From Pontederia crassipes (Eukaryota; Streptophyta; Magnoliopsida; Commelinales; Pontederiaceae): 64,000 nt of DNA. Made by a program: the position numbers and the translations under genes. Positions 36,087-47,181 of the stretch are shown one piece after another. Under the pieces are notes generated by a model. The model made no database searches, was not told the origin of the DNA, and saw nothing but the letters and a program-made list of their open reading frames with translations. The first letter of the stretch is position 1; each line of letters opens with the position of its first letter. Where the stretch lies: contig CM060194.1 of assembly GCA_030549335.1 (NCBI GenBank), positions 71,460,077 through 71,524,076 of the forward strand. Reading direction: 5' to 3'.

Positions 36087-36157
36087 TAGAGCGGAATGGC
36101 GTCGTATGATCCATGTAGCCGACCCCACCTAGTGGGATAAGGCTTTGTTGTTGTTGT
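36087..36157 (+). mobile_element. RTE LINE 3' tail, short copy 4 in a (TA)n tract
   Basis: Begins at the same point as copy 3 (AGAGCGGAATGGCGTCG) and ends with three to four TTG units. (TA)n tracts flank it on both sides (36,066-36,080 and 36,158-36,182), so the target duplication cannot be read out. Confidence 0.82.
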
Positions 36158-36182
36158 ATATATATATATATATATATATATA

Positions 36183-36764
36183 TTGTATTCTTTTTACTGA
36201 CCACCGACAATATTTCTTTTTATATATATAACCTGATTAGTCTCCTTTTCGGAAGTTGTTTCTAGATATTTATGTATATATGAATAAGTAATGATTGTTC
36301 CAAATATATGTGTATATTTCGTATAAAGCCTTGATGTTGACCTTTGATAATGAACTAAAATTTATCATCCTAAATTCTCATTATTAGAAATTCAGATAAT
36401 ATGCACAAATTAGTAGCTTAAGAGCTAGAAAAGTTGGAACACCTAAAAGGCATCAATTTTTTTGTCTTAAATTTCAGAGAAAAATCACATTAGGAGGTAT
36501 ACGTGAAAACTTTTGAACTCTAGGAATAGAATAATAAGAGGTCTTTTATGTTAATGCTTGAAAGACTATATCGTTAGGGTTCTTTTTTGAGAGAGAGAGA
36601 TATCGTTAGGGTTCTTGAAACCTAATGAGATGACACATGTGGTTTATTTTATTTTATTTTTTATGAAACAAACACATGTGGTTTATAGAATGCCAAGGAG
36701 GCAATGTGTCATTATGAGACTGAAATTGGTACACAATTATTTTTTTCAACAAAATGTCGAATGA
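36183..36764. other. AT-rich intergenic
   Basis: No gene. Contains a short direct repeat around TATCGTTAGGGTTCTT (36,569 and 36,601) separated by a GA run. Confidence 0.5.
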
Positions 36765-37331
36765 GTTGCATGATTATCCTTATACAAAACAAAAACTAGT
36801 TTGCATTAGTCATAGAGTTGGTGATATAAGTTTAATTAACTGTGAGTTAATTGAAGTGGTGCATGTATGTTCTATTGCAGGAGTTCATGGCGGAGGTAGT
36901 GGTGAGAGCTGCACACAACGTGCTGGAAGCTTGCACTCAGACTGTGACCATGGGGAGGGTGGTCTTCATCTTGTCGTTTGGAAAGAGAACCACAAGTTGA
37001 TGCCCAAATTGGATGAGAGGGACTGGAGCGATCCAACTTACTACACTGCAGAAAACTCAAGGTACATATAATATATTGTAAGAAGAAAAGTTATCGTAAC
37101 CAAAGAAATAAATGATACCAGGTGCATTATATATATATATATATATATAGTATTAGTACTCATTATTGTTGCCGACCCCACCTAGTGGGATAAGGCTTTG
37201 TTGTTGTTGTTGTTGTATTAGTACTCATTATTCATGCTCTGCGGTTATGGCATGCATTGGCTAAGATGTTGGCCAAGAAGACGACCTGGACGTTGGAGAT
37301 GGACAGGGGAGTCGACATGGTCTTCATCAAC
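36765..37331 (+). pseudogene. Partial genomic copy of the CCR-like gene
   Basis: Matches the end of intron 2, exon 3, intron 3 and the first ~90 bp of exon 4 of the gene at 20,634-22,689. The copy includes TTATACAAAAC...AGTTAATTGAAG from the intron. Because introns are kept, the copy arose by DNA duplication and not by retroposition. It is damaged by a ~13-bp deletion in exon 3 after the VVF codons, by a small insertion before the exon 3 splice site, and by an RTE tail at 37,168-37,215 in intron 3. Similarity stops abruptly at about 37,331, where an antisense receptor-kinase pseudogene begins. The first two exons and the 3' half are missing. Confidence 0.88.
37168..37215 (+). mobile_element. 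RTE LINE 3' tail, 48-bp copy 5 with 17-bp TSD
   Basis: Only GTTGCCGACCCCACCTAGTG GGATAAGGCTTTG plus (TTG)n was inserted. TATTAGTACTCATTATT occurs perfectly at 37,151-37,167 and 37,216-37,232. The intact parent intron (near 22,141-22,165) has no insert here. It is an exceptionally short yet fully delimited retroposition. Confidence 0.9.
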
Positions 37332-38945
37332 TGGGGTATTCCGATGTAAACATCACCTTTAGCAGCCTTCATCGCTTGCGAGTATTCCGGTGGAATGTAA
37401 CCAGTCGTCCCTCCAATTATGTACGTGGTGGTGACATAAGTCACATCATCGGAGACAATACGAGCCAAGCGAAAAACACCGACTTTCTACTTAAAGTTCT
37501 CGTTGGGCAGGATGTTACAGAGTTTATGTCCCTATGTATAATACATGGTGTGGAGAAATCGTGCAAGAATTCAAGACTGCGAGTTGATCCTAAAACCTAG
37601 TTGGTCATCCGAGAGGAGGTTCAACACCAGCAACAGCTCGCTTCTGCTCTCCCTCAAAAAAACAGCTCGCTTCCACAGTCAACTGTACAGGCTTCCAATT
37701 TCCATGAAGTAATATATGAGGAAGTGGTCGTCACCACCATCACTAGATACACCAGTAACCCTGCAGACACACAAAGTTCAGATGTTTTACTGCCCAGTGC
37801 TTCCATCTTGGCCAAGAACTCTGCGTGGCCCAAGTACTGAAGTACTTATCGTTTCCATGGAGCCTCTTGTCGGCAACCATGCGAGCTCTCAACATTGCTT
37901 TATAGTCAGTGCCAAAGTTTCCATGTCCTACAATTTGGCTTCGTTGAAGTTCTCAATTACTTCCAAGATCGATGACATCCAAAGTGAGTCGTTGAAGATC
38001 ATATGTGAACTATCATCCTCAATTTTGGAAGAGGTCGGTCTTGTGGTACAAGCTCAATTTCGGGTGTGCCCCTGTTACCTGAAACATGAACGAAACAAAA
38101 CACTAGTTGCTCGATACTCCATTCGTTAATTTGAACAAAACAAGTACTATTAGAGCTTCTATAAAGGTATGATACGTTGAAAATTTTTTGTGATGCGATC
38201 TTCTGCATCTTAGCAAGCCAAAGAACCATGTTGCAGATGTACAAGCAAGGAAGCTAACTACAGCAACAAGAGTTATAATCCAATTTAAATGATGACCCAG
38301 AGATTTGATAGGAGGATAAACTATCGAGGGTATGCATAGGTTAGTGGCATTCGTTGATAGATAATTTTCTGGTTGATAACCATTGAACTTGTTGCATGAT
38401 AAGTCAAGAAAAGAAAGATCAACCATTGTGCAGATTTTGCATGGTATGACACCCTCTAAACCATTGTCCGAAAGATCAAGATAGATTAGACTCCCAAGAT
38501 GGGCAATTGTAGATGGCAAGCTTCCATTGAGTCATTCTCATGGAGGTCTATTACAGAAAGTGAAGCAAGATTACTCCATAGTGATTCTGCAATTGAACTA
38601 AAGAATCTATTGTCACTAGTCTTCAGTACAAGAAGGGATTGTGTTCCCCCAGTTGTGTTATTAAGGAATGTTGTAGACCCGTGAATATCTACATCGGTGA
38701 GGGTCTTCATGTCAAAGATGCCTTTTGGAAAAAGGGCAATGAGATTGTTAGAACTCAAATTTAGCTTCATCAAGTTTGAAAATGTTGATTGTATGTCAAA
38801 TGGAATTGATCCTTCCAATTAATTGTTTGATAAAAAAAAGACCCTGGAAATGTGTTGAAGGGAAATTATGAGATGGAATCGGATCGGTGAGTGAATTCCA
38901 AGACAAATCAGTGTAGGTGAGATTCGTCAAATAGAACAGCCCAAC
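37332..38945 (-). pseudogene. LRR receptor-like kinase pseudogene (copy A)
   Basis: On the - strand: leucine-rich repeats (about 38,920-38,350; LMKLNLSSNNLIALFPKGIF, YLDLSDNGLEGVIP, FLDLSCNKFNGYQPENY), a transmembrane segment (WIITLVAVVSFLACTSATWF, about 38,280-38,220), then kinase pieces. These are GTDYKAMLRARMVADKRLHG, KHLNFVCLQGY, IIHRD near 37,528-37,551, and GGTTGYIPPEYSQAMKAAKGD at about 37,420-37,350. The pattern resembles the PSKR/PSY1R/EMS1 group. Frameshifts, stops, a missing signal peptide and first LRRs, and loss of the kinase C-lobe after GDVY make it non-functional. It ends where the CCR-like pseudogene fragment begins (about 37,332). Confidence 0.82.
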
Positions 38946-38949
38946 AGGA

Positions 38950-39653
38950 ATTGTGTTGAAGGAGCTAGGGTTTCAAGGAAATTACAAGATAGATGGAGCC
39001 ATCCCTATTTGGTTGTTCTATTTGACGAACCTTACCTACGTTAATTTGTATTGGAATTCACTCATTGGTCCTATTTCATCTCATATTCTCCCTTCAATAA
39101 ATCTCCAGGGTCTTTTTTTTATCGAACAATCAATTGGAGGGAACACTCAAAAAATATTTCCATTTAACACACAATCAAGATTTCCAAAGTTGGTAAATAT
39201 TAGTTTGAGTTCTAACAATCTCATTGGCCTTTTTTCAAAAAACATCTTTGACATCAAGACCCTCAGCGATGTAAACATTAGCCATAACTTACTTGATGAG
39301 TCTATGCCATCCCCTAATGACACAATTGGGGGAACAAGATTCCTTCTGGTACCAAAGGCTGGTGACAATAAATTTTCTAGTTCAATTACAGAATCACTAT
39401 GGAGTGATATTGCTTCACTTTTTGTATTAAACCTCCATGAGAATGACCTCAGTAGAAGCATGCCATCTATAGTTGCCCATCTTGAGAGTCCTTACTATAT
39501 TGATCTTTTGCACAATAGTTTAGAGGACTCCATATCATGTGAAATCTGCATCTTGTCTGGTCTTTCTTTTCTTGACTTATCAGGAAACAAGTTCAATGGT
39601 TATCAACCAGAAAATTATCCTTCAACGAACATCATTAACCATAATGACTGATT
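38950..39653 (+). pseudogene. LRR fragment (copy B), head-to-head with copy A
   Basis: An open frame of 232 aa carries LRRs closely matching copy A: LFYLTNLTYVNLYWNSL, LVNISLSSNNLIGLFSKNIF, ITESLWSDIASLFVLNLHEN, FLDLSGNKFNGYQPENYPS. It starts and ends mid-gene: no signal peptide, and no transmembrane or kinase region after the last LRR. The two copies point away from a shared centre near 38,945-38,955, forming an inverted duplication of about 0.6 kb per arm with moderate divergence. Although uninterrupted, the frame is a fragment and unlikely to be a functional gene. Confidence 0.75.
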
Positions 39654-39670
39654 TTTCAATGGAATATATT

Positions 39671-39788
39671 GAAAGATGATCATCATTGAGAAATCAGTCT
39701 ATGGAATATATTGAGAGTCATTGAATCCTTGTATGTATTGAATCTCAATATATTCCATAGACTGATTTCTCAATGATGATCATCTTTC
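39671..39788. repeat. Perfect inverted repeat, 46-bp arms
   Basis: The left arm 39,671-39,716 (begins GAAAGATGATCATCATTGAG) and right arm 39,743-39,788 (ends GATGATCATCTTTC) are exact reverse complements, with a 26-nt spacer. Part of the right arm and beyond belongs to a direct repeat with 40,943-41,118. Confidence 0.95.
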
Positions 39789-39905
39789 ATATGCTTTTAT
39801 ACCTTTATATTATGGGAATTATTAAATTTTGATTTCGAATTACATGTTTATTCTATCGAGAAAATCATTCAAGATTATTGTTAGTATTTATCCATGTATG
39901 AGCTG
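39717..39905. repeat. Direct repeat, left copy (~180 bp)
   Basis: GTCATTGAATCCTTG ... ATATGCTTTTAT ... TTTGATTTCGAA ... TTTATCCATGTATG is shared, in order, with 40,943-41,118 at roughly 85-90% by eye. The left copy has extra bases forming the right arm of the perfect inverted repeat. Confidence 0.8.
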
Positions 39906-40942
39906 TTATGCTTGAACCTTCATTGCTTAGGCTAAAAATACTTGTCCTATGCATTAGAATCACCCTATGTTAAATAAAAAAAAAAATCTCAGAGCTGTGC
40001 ATTCTTAGATATCGACCTGAGTTGCTCCAAACTCGGCCCAAGTTCACCTCAAAATCGGTCGAGCTATATCGACCCAACCCAAGTCCATCGATTGGTCAAG
40101 ACACGATTCTGCGACTTGCAGAACCTAGTCTGAGTTTATTTAAACTCAGTCCAGGCCACACAGCGATTGAGTTAGAAAATTGCCCCAGATTCAAAGTTCG
40201 TCCCGAGTTTTCCTTTAATCCGGCTCGGGTTCCGTCAAGTTAATCATGTTCTTTGGTTCTGAAGAAACTAGAATTCAGGTCGGGTTTTCAATCCGGTCCG
40301 GCCTATGTTCTAACACTAGTCATCCCTATTTTTTATTCTTAACTTGCTAATATGTATGATTGATTGCTGATCAAAATTATGATTTATTGTATAGACGCTT
40401 GTCTAAATTGTTGTTTGTTAACCGTACTAATTGAACATTGAAACTCACTGACCAAGCATTGCAATGGTGTAAATAAATGAGAAATTAAAAGATGAAAGAC
40501 AAACGTTAAGCCGTCATGTTAAGTCAAAGTGCAATATCATTATTGTTCATTGATAAGGGGGCTCACACAAGAAGTGTTCCATACCCTTCCCTTAAGAAGA
40601 GGGCATTAATAATGGTCTAATCAACCATTGACCATCGCATGTGATTGTATTATTCGCACGAGTAACATATAATCAAATAAAGAACCCAACCCAGTGATAA
40701 TGAAAGAGTGAAAAGTTGCAAAATCATTGATCAAAATCACATGTATTGGATAAAGCAACCATTGATTGAATTGTTTGTCATCATTATTGAATGATCGGAT
40801 CCTATTGAATCTCAAATGATACTCACCGATCAAAGGCACGTGCAATGAAAAAAAAAGACGATTGATTGATTTTATCATTGTCATCGAATCTACTTATTGA
40901 TTAAGGTCATGCATTGGACAAAATAAAGATTATTTGTCATTG
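39906..40942. other. DNA between the direct repeats; no gene
   Basis: Includes a GC-richer stretch at about 40,010-40,320 with repeated CGGCCCAAG/CGGTCGAG/CGGGTT words (repeat-like, no supported frame). AT-rich DNA follows with recurring CATTGAT(T/C) words at 40,620-40,930. Confidence 0.4.
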
Positions 40943-41118
40943 TCATTGAATCCTTGAATGTTAACTGATTTCTCACTGACGATCGTCTTTCATATGCTGT
41001 TATTGCCTTTTACCTTTATATTATGAGAATTATTAAATCTTGATTTCGAAGTACATGTTTATTCTATGGAATAAATTCATTTAAGATCAATGTTAGTGTT
41101 TATCCATGTATGGGTTGC
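40943..41118. repeat. Direct repeat, right copy
   Basis: Partner of 39,717-39,905; starts TGTCATTGAATCCTTGAATG and ends near ATCCATGTATGGGTTG. The inverted-repeat arm is incomplete here. Confidence 0.8.
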
Positions 41119-43078
41119 AAAAATCACGAGAGAATTGATTTCTCTGCATCTAATTCCTGCAGGAACAAGTTAATGATAGTGAATTTAATGGTGTAGAATG
41201 ACGATGTGTGAGCGACTGTTTTGCACATGAACTAAGGGACCTTGTGTTTTTTTTTATTTTGTAATATATTTTGACTTTGATGTAAGTATGACGTTGTCTG
41301 TTTAAAAGATGTGTGATTATGTGTTAAACTTGGGCTTCCGCACTACATTGATTACTTTTTCTTTATTTTTTATTATTTTCTGTTCCATACCTTGTTGATG
41401 TGTCATCATTGCTGACCAATTATAATAATTGTATTAGTTAAAGTCATCATAGCATTTCCAGGAGTAGTTTTGGCCACGTGGCAAAGATAACTTCTGGAGA
41501 CATTATAGTATTAAAATTTTTAATTTAAATTGAAAAACTGCATGAACCATGTATTAGAGATTTTGTTTTTTAGGTTCGATTTCCATCAAATTTTATTATT
41601 ATGACTTTTTCACTGTTTGATTATCACAAAATTACCATGTTTAACTGATACTAGGAACACTATCTTAAGTATCTTCACTTCCCAGACATAAATTACAGTT
41701 GATTGGTCGGCTAGTATTATGTTATTCAGTTGTCCAGATATAATTTACAATTGACTAGCAGATTATTGTTTATTATCTTATGGATTTTGGTTTCCTGTAA
41801 TTTGGAATAATTATGCCTTTTCTTTTATCAAAGTTTAAAGAACTAAAAAACATCCTAACTACAAAGAGAATGCGTTAAGCTTCCTTCATATTGGTCAGTT
41901 AAAGTGGCGCCTGAATGTGCATAAGCAAAACTCAAAAAGAACCCACCTGAAAATCAGTTAATCTTTTTCGACAATAGAATAAAATTACGTCTCGTTGACA
42001 CTTGTGAGAATGAATTGAAGCCTTCAAAACTTTGATCTGTCATGGATGAAACTGCAATTTCTAATGTACTACCTGCAACACTTGCAACTGAAACTCGTTC
42101 ATGATAAACAAAGAAGCTGATTAAAAATTCAGTGGACAACAAACATTGATCCATATGGATTCGTGTTTCCCGCATAAGCTAGGCGTGCATTGCATTTCAT
42201 CCCCAATCTTAGAAGCTTTCCATTCACGAGGGCATATCTCCCTAGGCACATCTTTATGTCTTGGAATAGCATTACAAATAAAGCGCGGCATAGTCGTACC
42301 TTAGTTCCCCTCCATCCAAACATGCAACAGGAAACTATCATGTGGAGAATGGGCGATAAAAAAAAATCTGATATTTGACATCCATTCCTTAACAAGCTCC
42401 GGCACAAAATATCTCGGAGTGCAGGACAGAAAAATCCAACTTGGAAAGGAGAAAAAGATCTATAGTACATTCTCAGCTCTTATCCCATAACATCTAATTC
42501 GAACGCCACCTAGAAAGAACTGGAATTATCAATTGAAAGAACACTGCAGCTCTGGGAAAACTTGCAGATGCTCCTACTACACAAGAACTTACTGACTGTA
42601 GTCCCATGGTTCAGATACATGTTGAGCGCAGTAAACCAATATGATTTCAGTCTTGATTCCAGCACCTGTCAAATATACAATATATAAAACATTCCAACAC
42701 AACCTTGGAAGTAAAAACTCTCCAACATTCTTCCTCAAACATGCCTAGACGAAGAAAGACTTACTGAACTCCCAAAATAACCTTTCAAGTTTCAACCTTT
42801 GGATTCATTGAGGCACTGGACATACAATACATTAGTGTACATTTCAACATAGATGAAATAGAGTACCAAAGCTTTAGGGCGTAAACTATGGACGACAAGG
42901 CAGCATGTGTCAGCCAGCAACAAAATATTGCAGAAGGATATCCATCATCTTCAACAGTTTTCTACAGACACAGCCCGCCTGCATACTATGTGCAAGCACT
43001 GCTACATTTGATTTCCAGTTACTAACATCCGGTGCAACTCCTAACATTATACTTAAGTTTTGGGATGATAGAAATCTA
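41119..43078. other. Region downstream of the MYC gene
   Basis: 41,119-41,900 is AT-rich. From about 41,940 to 43,078 the DNA has more balanced composition, and open stretches exist on the - strand (for example 42,129-42,470). None shows a family motif. It may include the 3' UTR of the MYC2-like gene; I cannot support a separate gene. Confidence 0.35.
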
Positions 43079-45115
43079 TCAACCCAATGGATGTTCGCCT
43101 GCCATTCTGGAGAATAAAGCAGAAGTGAGCTGCTCCTGCGTATACAACCGGCTCGACATCTTCACTGTGGCCTGCTGGATCATGAGATCCTTGACAACTG
43201 ATACACTCGCATAGTACAACTCAAGGTCGAGGCCCTCCAATGCAGTCATTAGCTTAGCTGCTGGATGGTTCTTTTTCTGGCACTGAACTCTGATCATTGC
43301 CTCCAATCCAAGTATCTTCACTTCAACTTCAACTCCGGTGCACCGGCCGTTGCCTTTATTAACTTCAGGTGGTCGGGCAAGCCCAGCATTATGATCCTTC
43401 TTGAGGGCTTCAATCTGTGCTTCTAAACCCTCTTTGTCCAACTCTACTGCTTCGAGCTTGAAACGGAGCTCATTGATGTAGGAGACGGCATCTCCAAGCA
43501 GGGAGGCCTTGTCCATCTTGGACACATTGGGGACTACCGCTCTCAGAGCATAGAACCGCTGGTTGAGCTTCTCACGACGCATCCGCTCCGCCTCCACATG
43601 GTTGAGGGGCTCCTCGCGGCCGTTAGCAGGTTTCCGGCCACGCTTCTTTGGCTTCTTCACAGGCTCAACCAGCAGGGTGCTCTCCACATCCCGTACAGAG
43701 GCCTCCATGTCGGAGTTATCGGAGTCAACCCCACCAAGGATCCCACCGGCGCCGGCGGCACTTGCGGACATCAACGGCCCGGGAACGGACGAGAAAGGGA
43801 CGATTCCCTCGTTTACGTTGTTCTTGTTGCTCGGCTTCGACGTCGCCCCCGTGGACCTCTTGTTCTTCTTATCATCGACAGCGGAGGACATCGGTTGGTG
43901 ATGAGAGGCGAGGCTACCAGCGATGGGCGCAGGGGAGGAGTTCCTCTTCCTATCGGCAAAAGTAGGGATCTCGCAGGACTCTGGTTTGAACAGTTGGGGC
44001 GCTGCAGAGCCGTTCAATGCGAAGTCGGAGAAGTTGAAATCTCTGCTCCTGGTGCTATTGATGCTGTTCTTATTGTTGTTGAAGTATGACTGGTTGCTGG
44101 GGTTCTCAGTGATCGAAGAACAGGGATTGCTCTCCAATGAGATCGGGGATTTGGTCACCGGCATCTCGCCGGCGCAGACGCCAGCGGCAGTAGCAGTGGG
44201 GACAGGTGAGATGGGATCCTTGACCTCCATCAACAACGGATCCGTGAGCCACATCATTGAAGGGTCCGTCTCGCCTTGGTTCGCCGCAACCGGAGCGGCC
44301 TCCGGCGGCGCAGATACGGCGGCCACAGCGGCAGAGGACGACGCCTCGAACGAACCGTTGAATTCGAAGAGAAATCTGATCTTACCCAGAATCTCGGCGT
44401 TCTGGAGGATGAGCTCCGTTGACCCAAGTTCCAGCACGCCAGAGCCGACGGGGACACAGACCATGGTCTGAAGCCCGAAGAACTGAGCCTGCTGTGTCCG
44501 CTCGCAGGGCGCCGTCGCGAGCAGCTCAGCACCAGCGACCCACGAAGGAGAGCCGGCGAAGAGGGCCTGGCCCGGGAGGCCGGAGCCGTTGACGAAGGAT
44601 TGCGTCATGGACACCAGAAAGAACCACTCCGTGTCCGTCACCTCCTCCTCCACGGACTCTTCCGGAGGCGTGGACGACGCGCCGCCAGAAATCAGCGAGT
44701 TGAGCTCCCGAAGCACGCGCTTCCGGTGCTCCTGCTCAGTCGCCGACGACGAGGCCAAAGAACGCTGCTTGCGCCTATCCTCTTCGCAGCCCCTGTAGTA
44801 GCCATCGCCCCAGCCGAGGAAGGAAGCACCGGAGGCGAAGTCGACGGAGGACTGCCAGAAGATGGCGTATGTCCAACTCTCCCTGGCGCCCTCGATCAAG
44901 GTCTGCAGGCGCTGCTGGAGGCTATCCTGGTTGAGGAACGTGCCTGATGCGGGGGGAATTGACGGTGGCACCGCAGAGACCGTGACCGGAACGTGAGATG
45001 TGGAAGGGGCAGAAGAAGGCGTCGGAGCGGCCGAAGAGGGGAAGGCGTGGATCTCGGGAGTGGAGACCATGAAGGCCTCCATCATGGAGGCGTTGTCGTC
45101 GGCCCAAAGGTTCAT
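43079..45115 (-). CDS. MYC2-like: MYC2-type bHLH transcription factor, intronless
   Basis: A 678-aa intronless protein. The open frame runs on to 45,196, but there is no ATG between the upstream stop and the ATG at 45,113-45,115, whose product begins [16 protein letters not shown], the classic MYC2/3/4 start. The bHLH-MYC_N region spans about residues 60-260: a JAZ-interaction segment with [10 protein letters not shown] and [10 protein letters not shown], and an acidic activation segment [16 protein letters not shown] near 152-167. A basic [12 protein letters not shown] lies near 487-495. The bHLH spans about 501-550 with the H506-E510-R514 contacts for G-box DNA ([17 protein letters not shown]), and an ACT-like C-terminus follows. 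In known plants such proteins are nuclear regulators of jasmonate responses, repressed by JAZ proteins and co-activated via MED25. The GC-rich third positions differ sharply from the flanks. Confidence 0.94.
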   Translation of the reverse strand: MNLWADDNASMMEAFMVSTPEIHAFPSSAAPTPSSAPSTSHVPVTVSAVPPSIPPASGTFLNQDSLQQRLQTLIEGARESWTYAIFWQSSVDFASGASFLGWGDGYYRGCEEDRRKQRSLASSSATEQEHRKRVLRELNSLISGGASSTPPEESVEEEVTDTEWFFLVSMTQSFVNGSGLPGQALFAGSPSWVAGAELLATAPCERTQQAQFFGLQTMVCVPVGSGVLELGSTELILQNAEILGKIRFLFEFNGSFEASSSAAVAAVSAPPEAAPVAANQGETDPSMMWLTDPLLMEVKDPISPVPTATAAGVCAGEMPVTKSPISLESNPCSSITENPSNQSYFNNNKNSINSTRSRDFNFSDFALNGSAAPQLFKPESCEIPTFADRKRNSSPAPIAGSLASHHQPMSSAVDDKKNKRSTGATSKPSNKNNVNEGIVPFSSVPGPLMSASAAGAGGILGGVDSDNSDMEASVRDVESTLLVEPVKKPKKRGRKPANGREEPLNHVEAERMRREKLNQRFYALRAVVPNVSKMDKASLLGDAVSYINELRFKLEAVELDKEGLEAQIEALKKDHNAGLARPPEVNKGNGRCTGVEVEVKILGLEAMIRVQCQKKNHPAAKLMTALEGLDLELYYASVSVVKDLMIQQATVKMSSRLYTQEQLTSALFSRMAGEHPLG

Positions 45116-47181
45116 CGCTGTCGCAGTCTTATCACAGTCGCCGGCGATGGCAGTCGGCGGGTATGCGACGGCGGCTGGCGGTGGAAGCGATGGCACCTCT
45201 CTACTAATATCTCGGTATTAATTATCTTTTTGCTCGCATGGTCCGCCGACGAGGTTTTATTTTAACTCTTCTGCTGCTTTGTTATTTACCTGCCAAGTTT
45301 GAGCTGTTTTCTTTCTTTCCATATTCACTTTTTAAATTTTACCCCTCGGTAAAAGACGACGAAAACTAAAAAAATGGGAACATTTTGCTGTCTTTTTCCT
45401 GCTTTTATGACTGTCTTTACCACAGGGAGGATATTGGGAATTTTTTATTTTTTATTTTATTTTTTTCGGGATTATTATTGTTATTAAATAACAGAAAAGT
45501 CTTTTTGTAGGTCGATGATGCATTTTTTAAACAAATTAAACCAAATTATTATCTGTAAATTTTTAAAAGGTAAACCCCAACTTCTTAACTATATCTGATT
45601 ACTTAATTTAACTGTAGTTTCCTTTTAACTTTTAGATCATAATAATAAAATTTGTTGACCAGAATTTTAATATATATTTTTCATCTTGGATAGTTTAAGA
45701 TGGCATTCAACCAGAAGAGACGAAAACGTCGAAAAAAATATTCATATAAAAGCACACATGGAGTAGAGACAAATTTCGTATTTTATTTTTTTGTTTTTTT
45801 AAGAAAAACTAAGTATTTTATTTGGAATTGCTTACTAAAGAAAAAGGAACTGTAACCAATTCGAATAGGATAAAATAATGCGACTAGTTCGAATTGTTTA
45901 TACCTCACGATATATGGGAATTTTAACGTTTTATATTCAATTACTTTTCCTGAAAATTATGCATCACAGATATATAAAAAAAATATTTGACTTGGCCATT
46001 CCAAGTTGTTCTACGCGAGTTATATGCTATTTGTGCAAAATTAAGTTTGGAACCATTATATATATAATGGATGGGTTTAATCAACCAAATTTTTAGAGGG
46101 TTGGCAATTTTATTTATGCCAGATTCTTGATTCTCACAATTGACATTATCTTTTTTAGACGATTTTTGTGTTCATGTGAGTTCTGATTTTTCCCCCTTTT
46201 TTTCGATATATAGAGAGGTCATATACCTAATGCAAAAAAATTAAAAATTAAAAATAAAAGAGTACATACGCCATTACGTTTCCGATTTTTTCCCCTTTGG
46301 TGCTAAAGTTAAATGCTGATTTATTTTTAAAAGTTTTATTTATGTAGAGAAATTTAATTCGTTAGTGCTTAATTTCAAATTAAAGTTAATGAGAATATAG
46401 AGTACCTTATTGAAACGATATGCATTAACCTGTTCTAAGTTGAGTATTTTAGTGTGTGTATATATATAGCATTACTGGTATTATTATGAGAGAGCTGGCA
46501 TCTTCTAGTTTTTCTTTTAATAATATAAATAAATAGATATTACGGGAGATTGATTGACACAAGGATAATTTAATTAAGAAATAGTAAATAACTTTTAAAT
46601 AAATTTGTTACTATGAAATCATAATAAATTGTCATGACGACCTAATTACATTCTTAAATTATTTTTTCGAAATAATTTTATAAATGGTTTTAAAATACTA
46701 TTATTTATCATAAAAAGGATAAATTTAATACAAAAAGTAAAAGTAATAACTCGTGGTGACAAGAAAAAAAAGGAAAATAAAATATTTAAATATTTAAAAT
46801 ACTACTTAATTTTTTGAATATAAGGAAAATACATATTATGAATAAATGTTCCATAATTGAACTTTAAATACTTTAAAGTGACAAATATTTCTTTAAACTT
46901 TGAGCTCTATTATAAAAATATGTCAATTAAGTATCTCGAATAGAGTTTCTACCAACTCTATTCACTAACTAGTAACTACATTATATGTAAATGTTAACAA
47001 ATAATTTATGTACTTTTTAAATTTTTTATCTAATTATTTTTCCCTTAATAAATACAGTTAGTTCTGACGTTTGATGTTTGGCAAGAATATAAAGTTAATA
47101 GCTGATTACATCGTTTGTTCAAAATCTTGAGATAAATATCAATATTTCCTGGCCTATATCAAAACCGAGAGTGATCTATAC
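45116..47181. other. MYC gene leader/promoter and AT-rich intergenic
   Basis: Read on the - strand, DNA to about 45,400 is the presumed 5' leader and promoter of the MYC2-like gene. No CACGTG G-box and no convincing TATA position were seen. Further right the DNA is AT-rich without gene signal. Confidence 0.4.

Noticed and set aside
38950-39653. Functional short LRR receptor-like protein
   Set aside because: It is open for 232 codons but starts inside an LRR without signal peptide, ends without a membrane anchor, and is one arm of an inverted pseudogene pair.
45116-45196. 27-residue N-terminal extension of the MYC2-like protein
   Set aside because: The extension begins with GTG, and there is no ATG before the upstream stop. 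The first ATG (45,113-45,115) gives the classic MNLW family start.
43563-45265. Several long open frames on the + strand opposite the MYC2-like gene
   Set aside because: They are shadows of a GC-rich coding region, with no family motif and overlapping each other.
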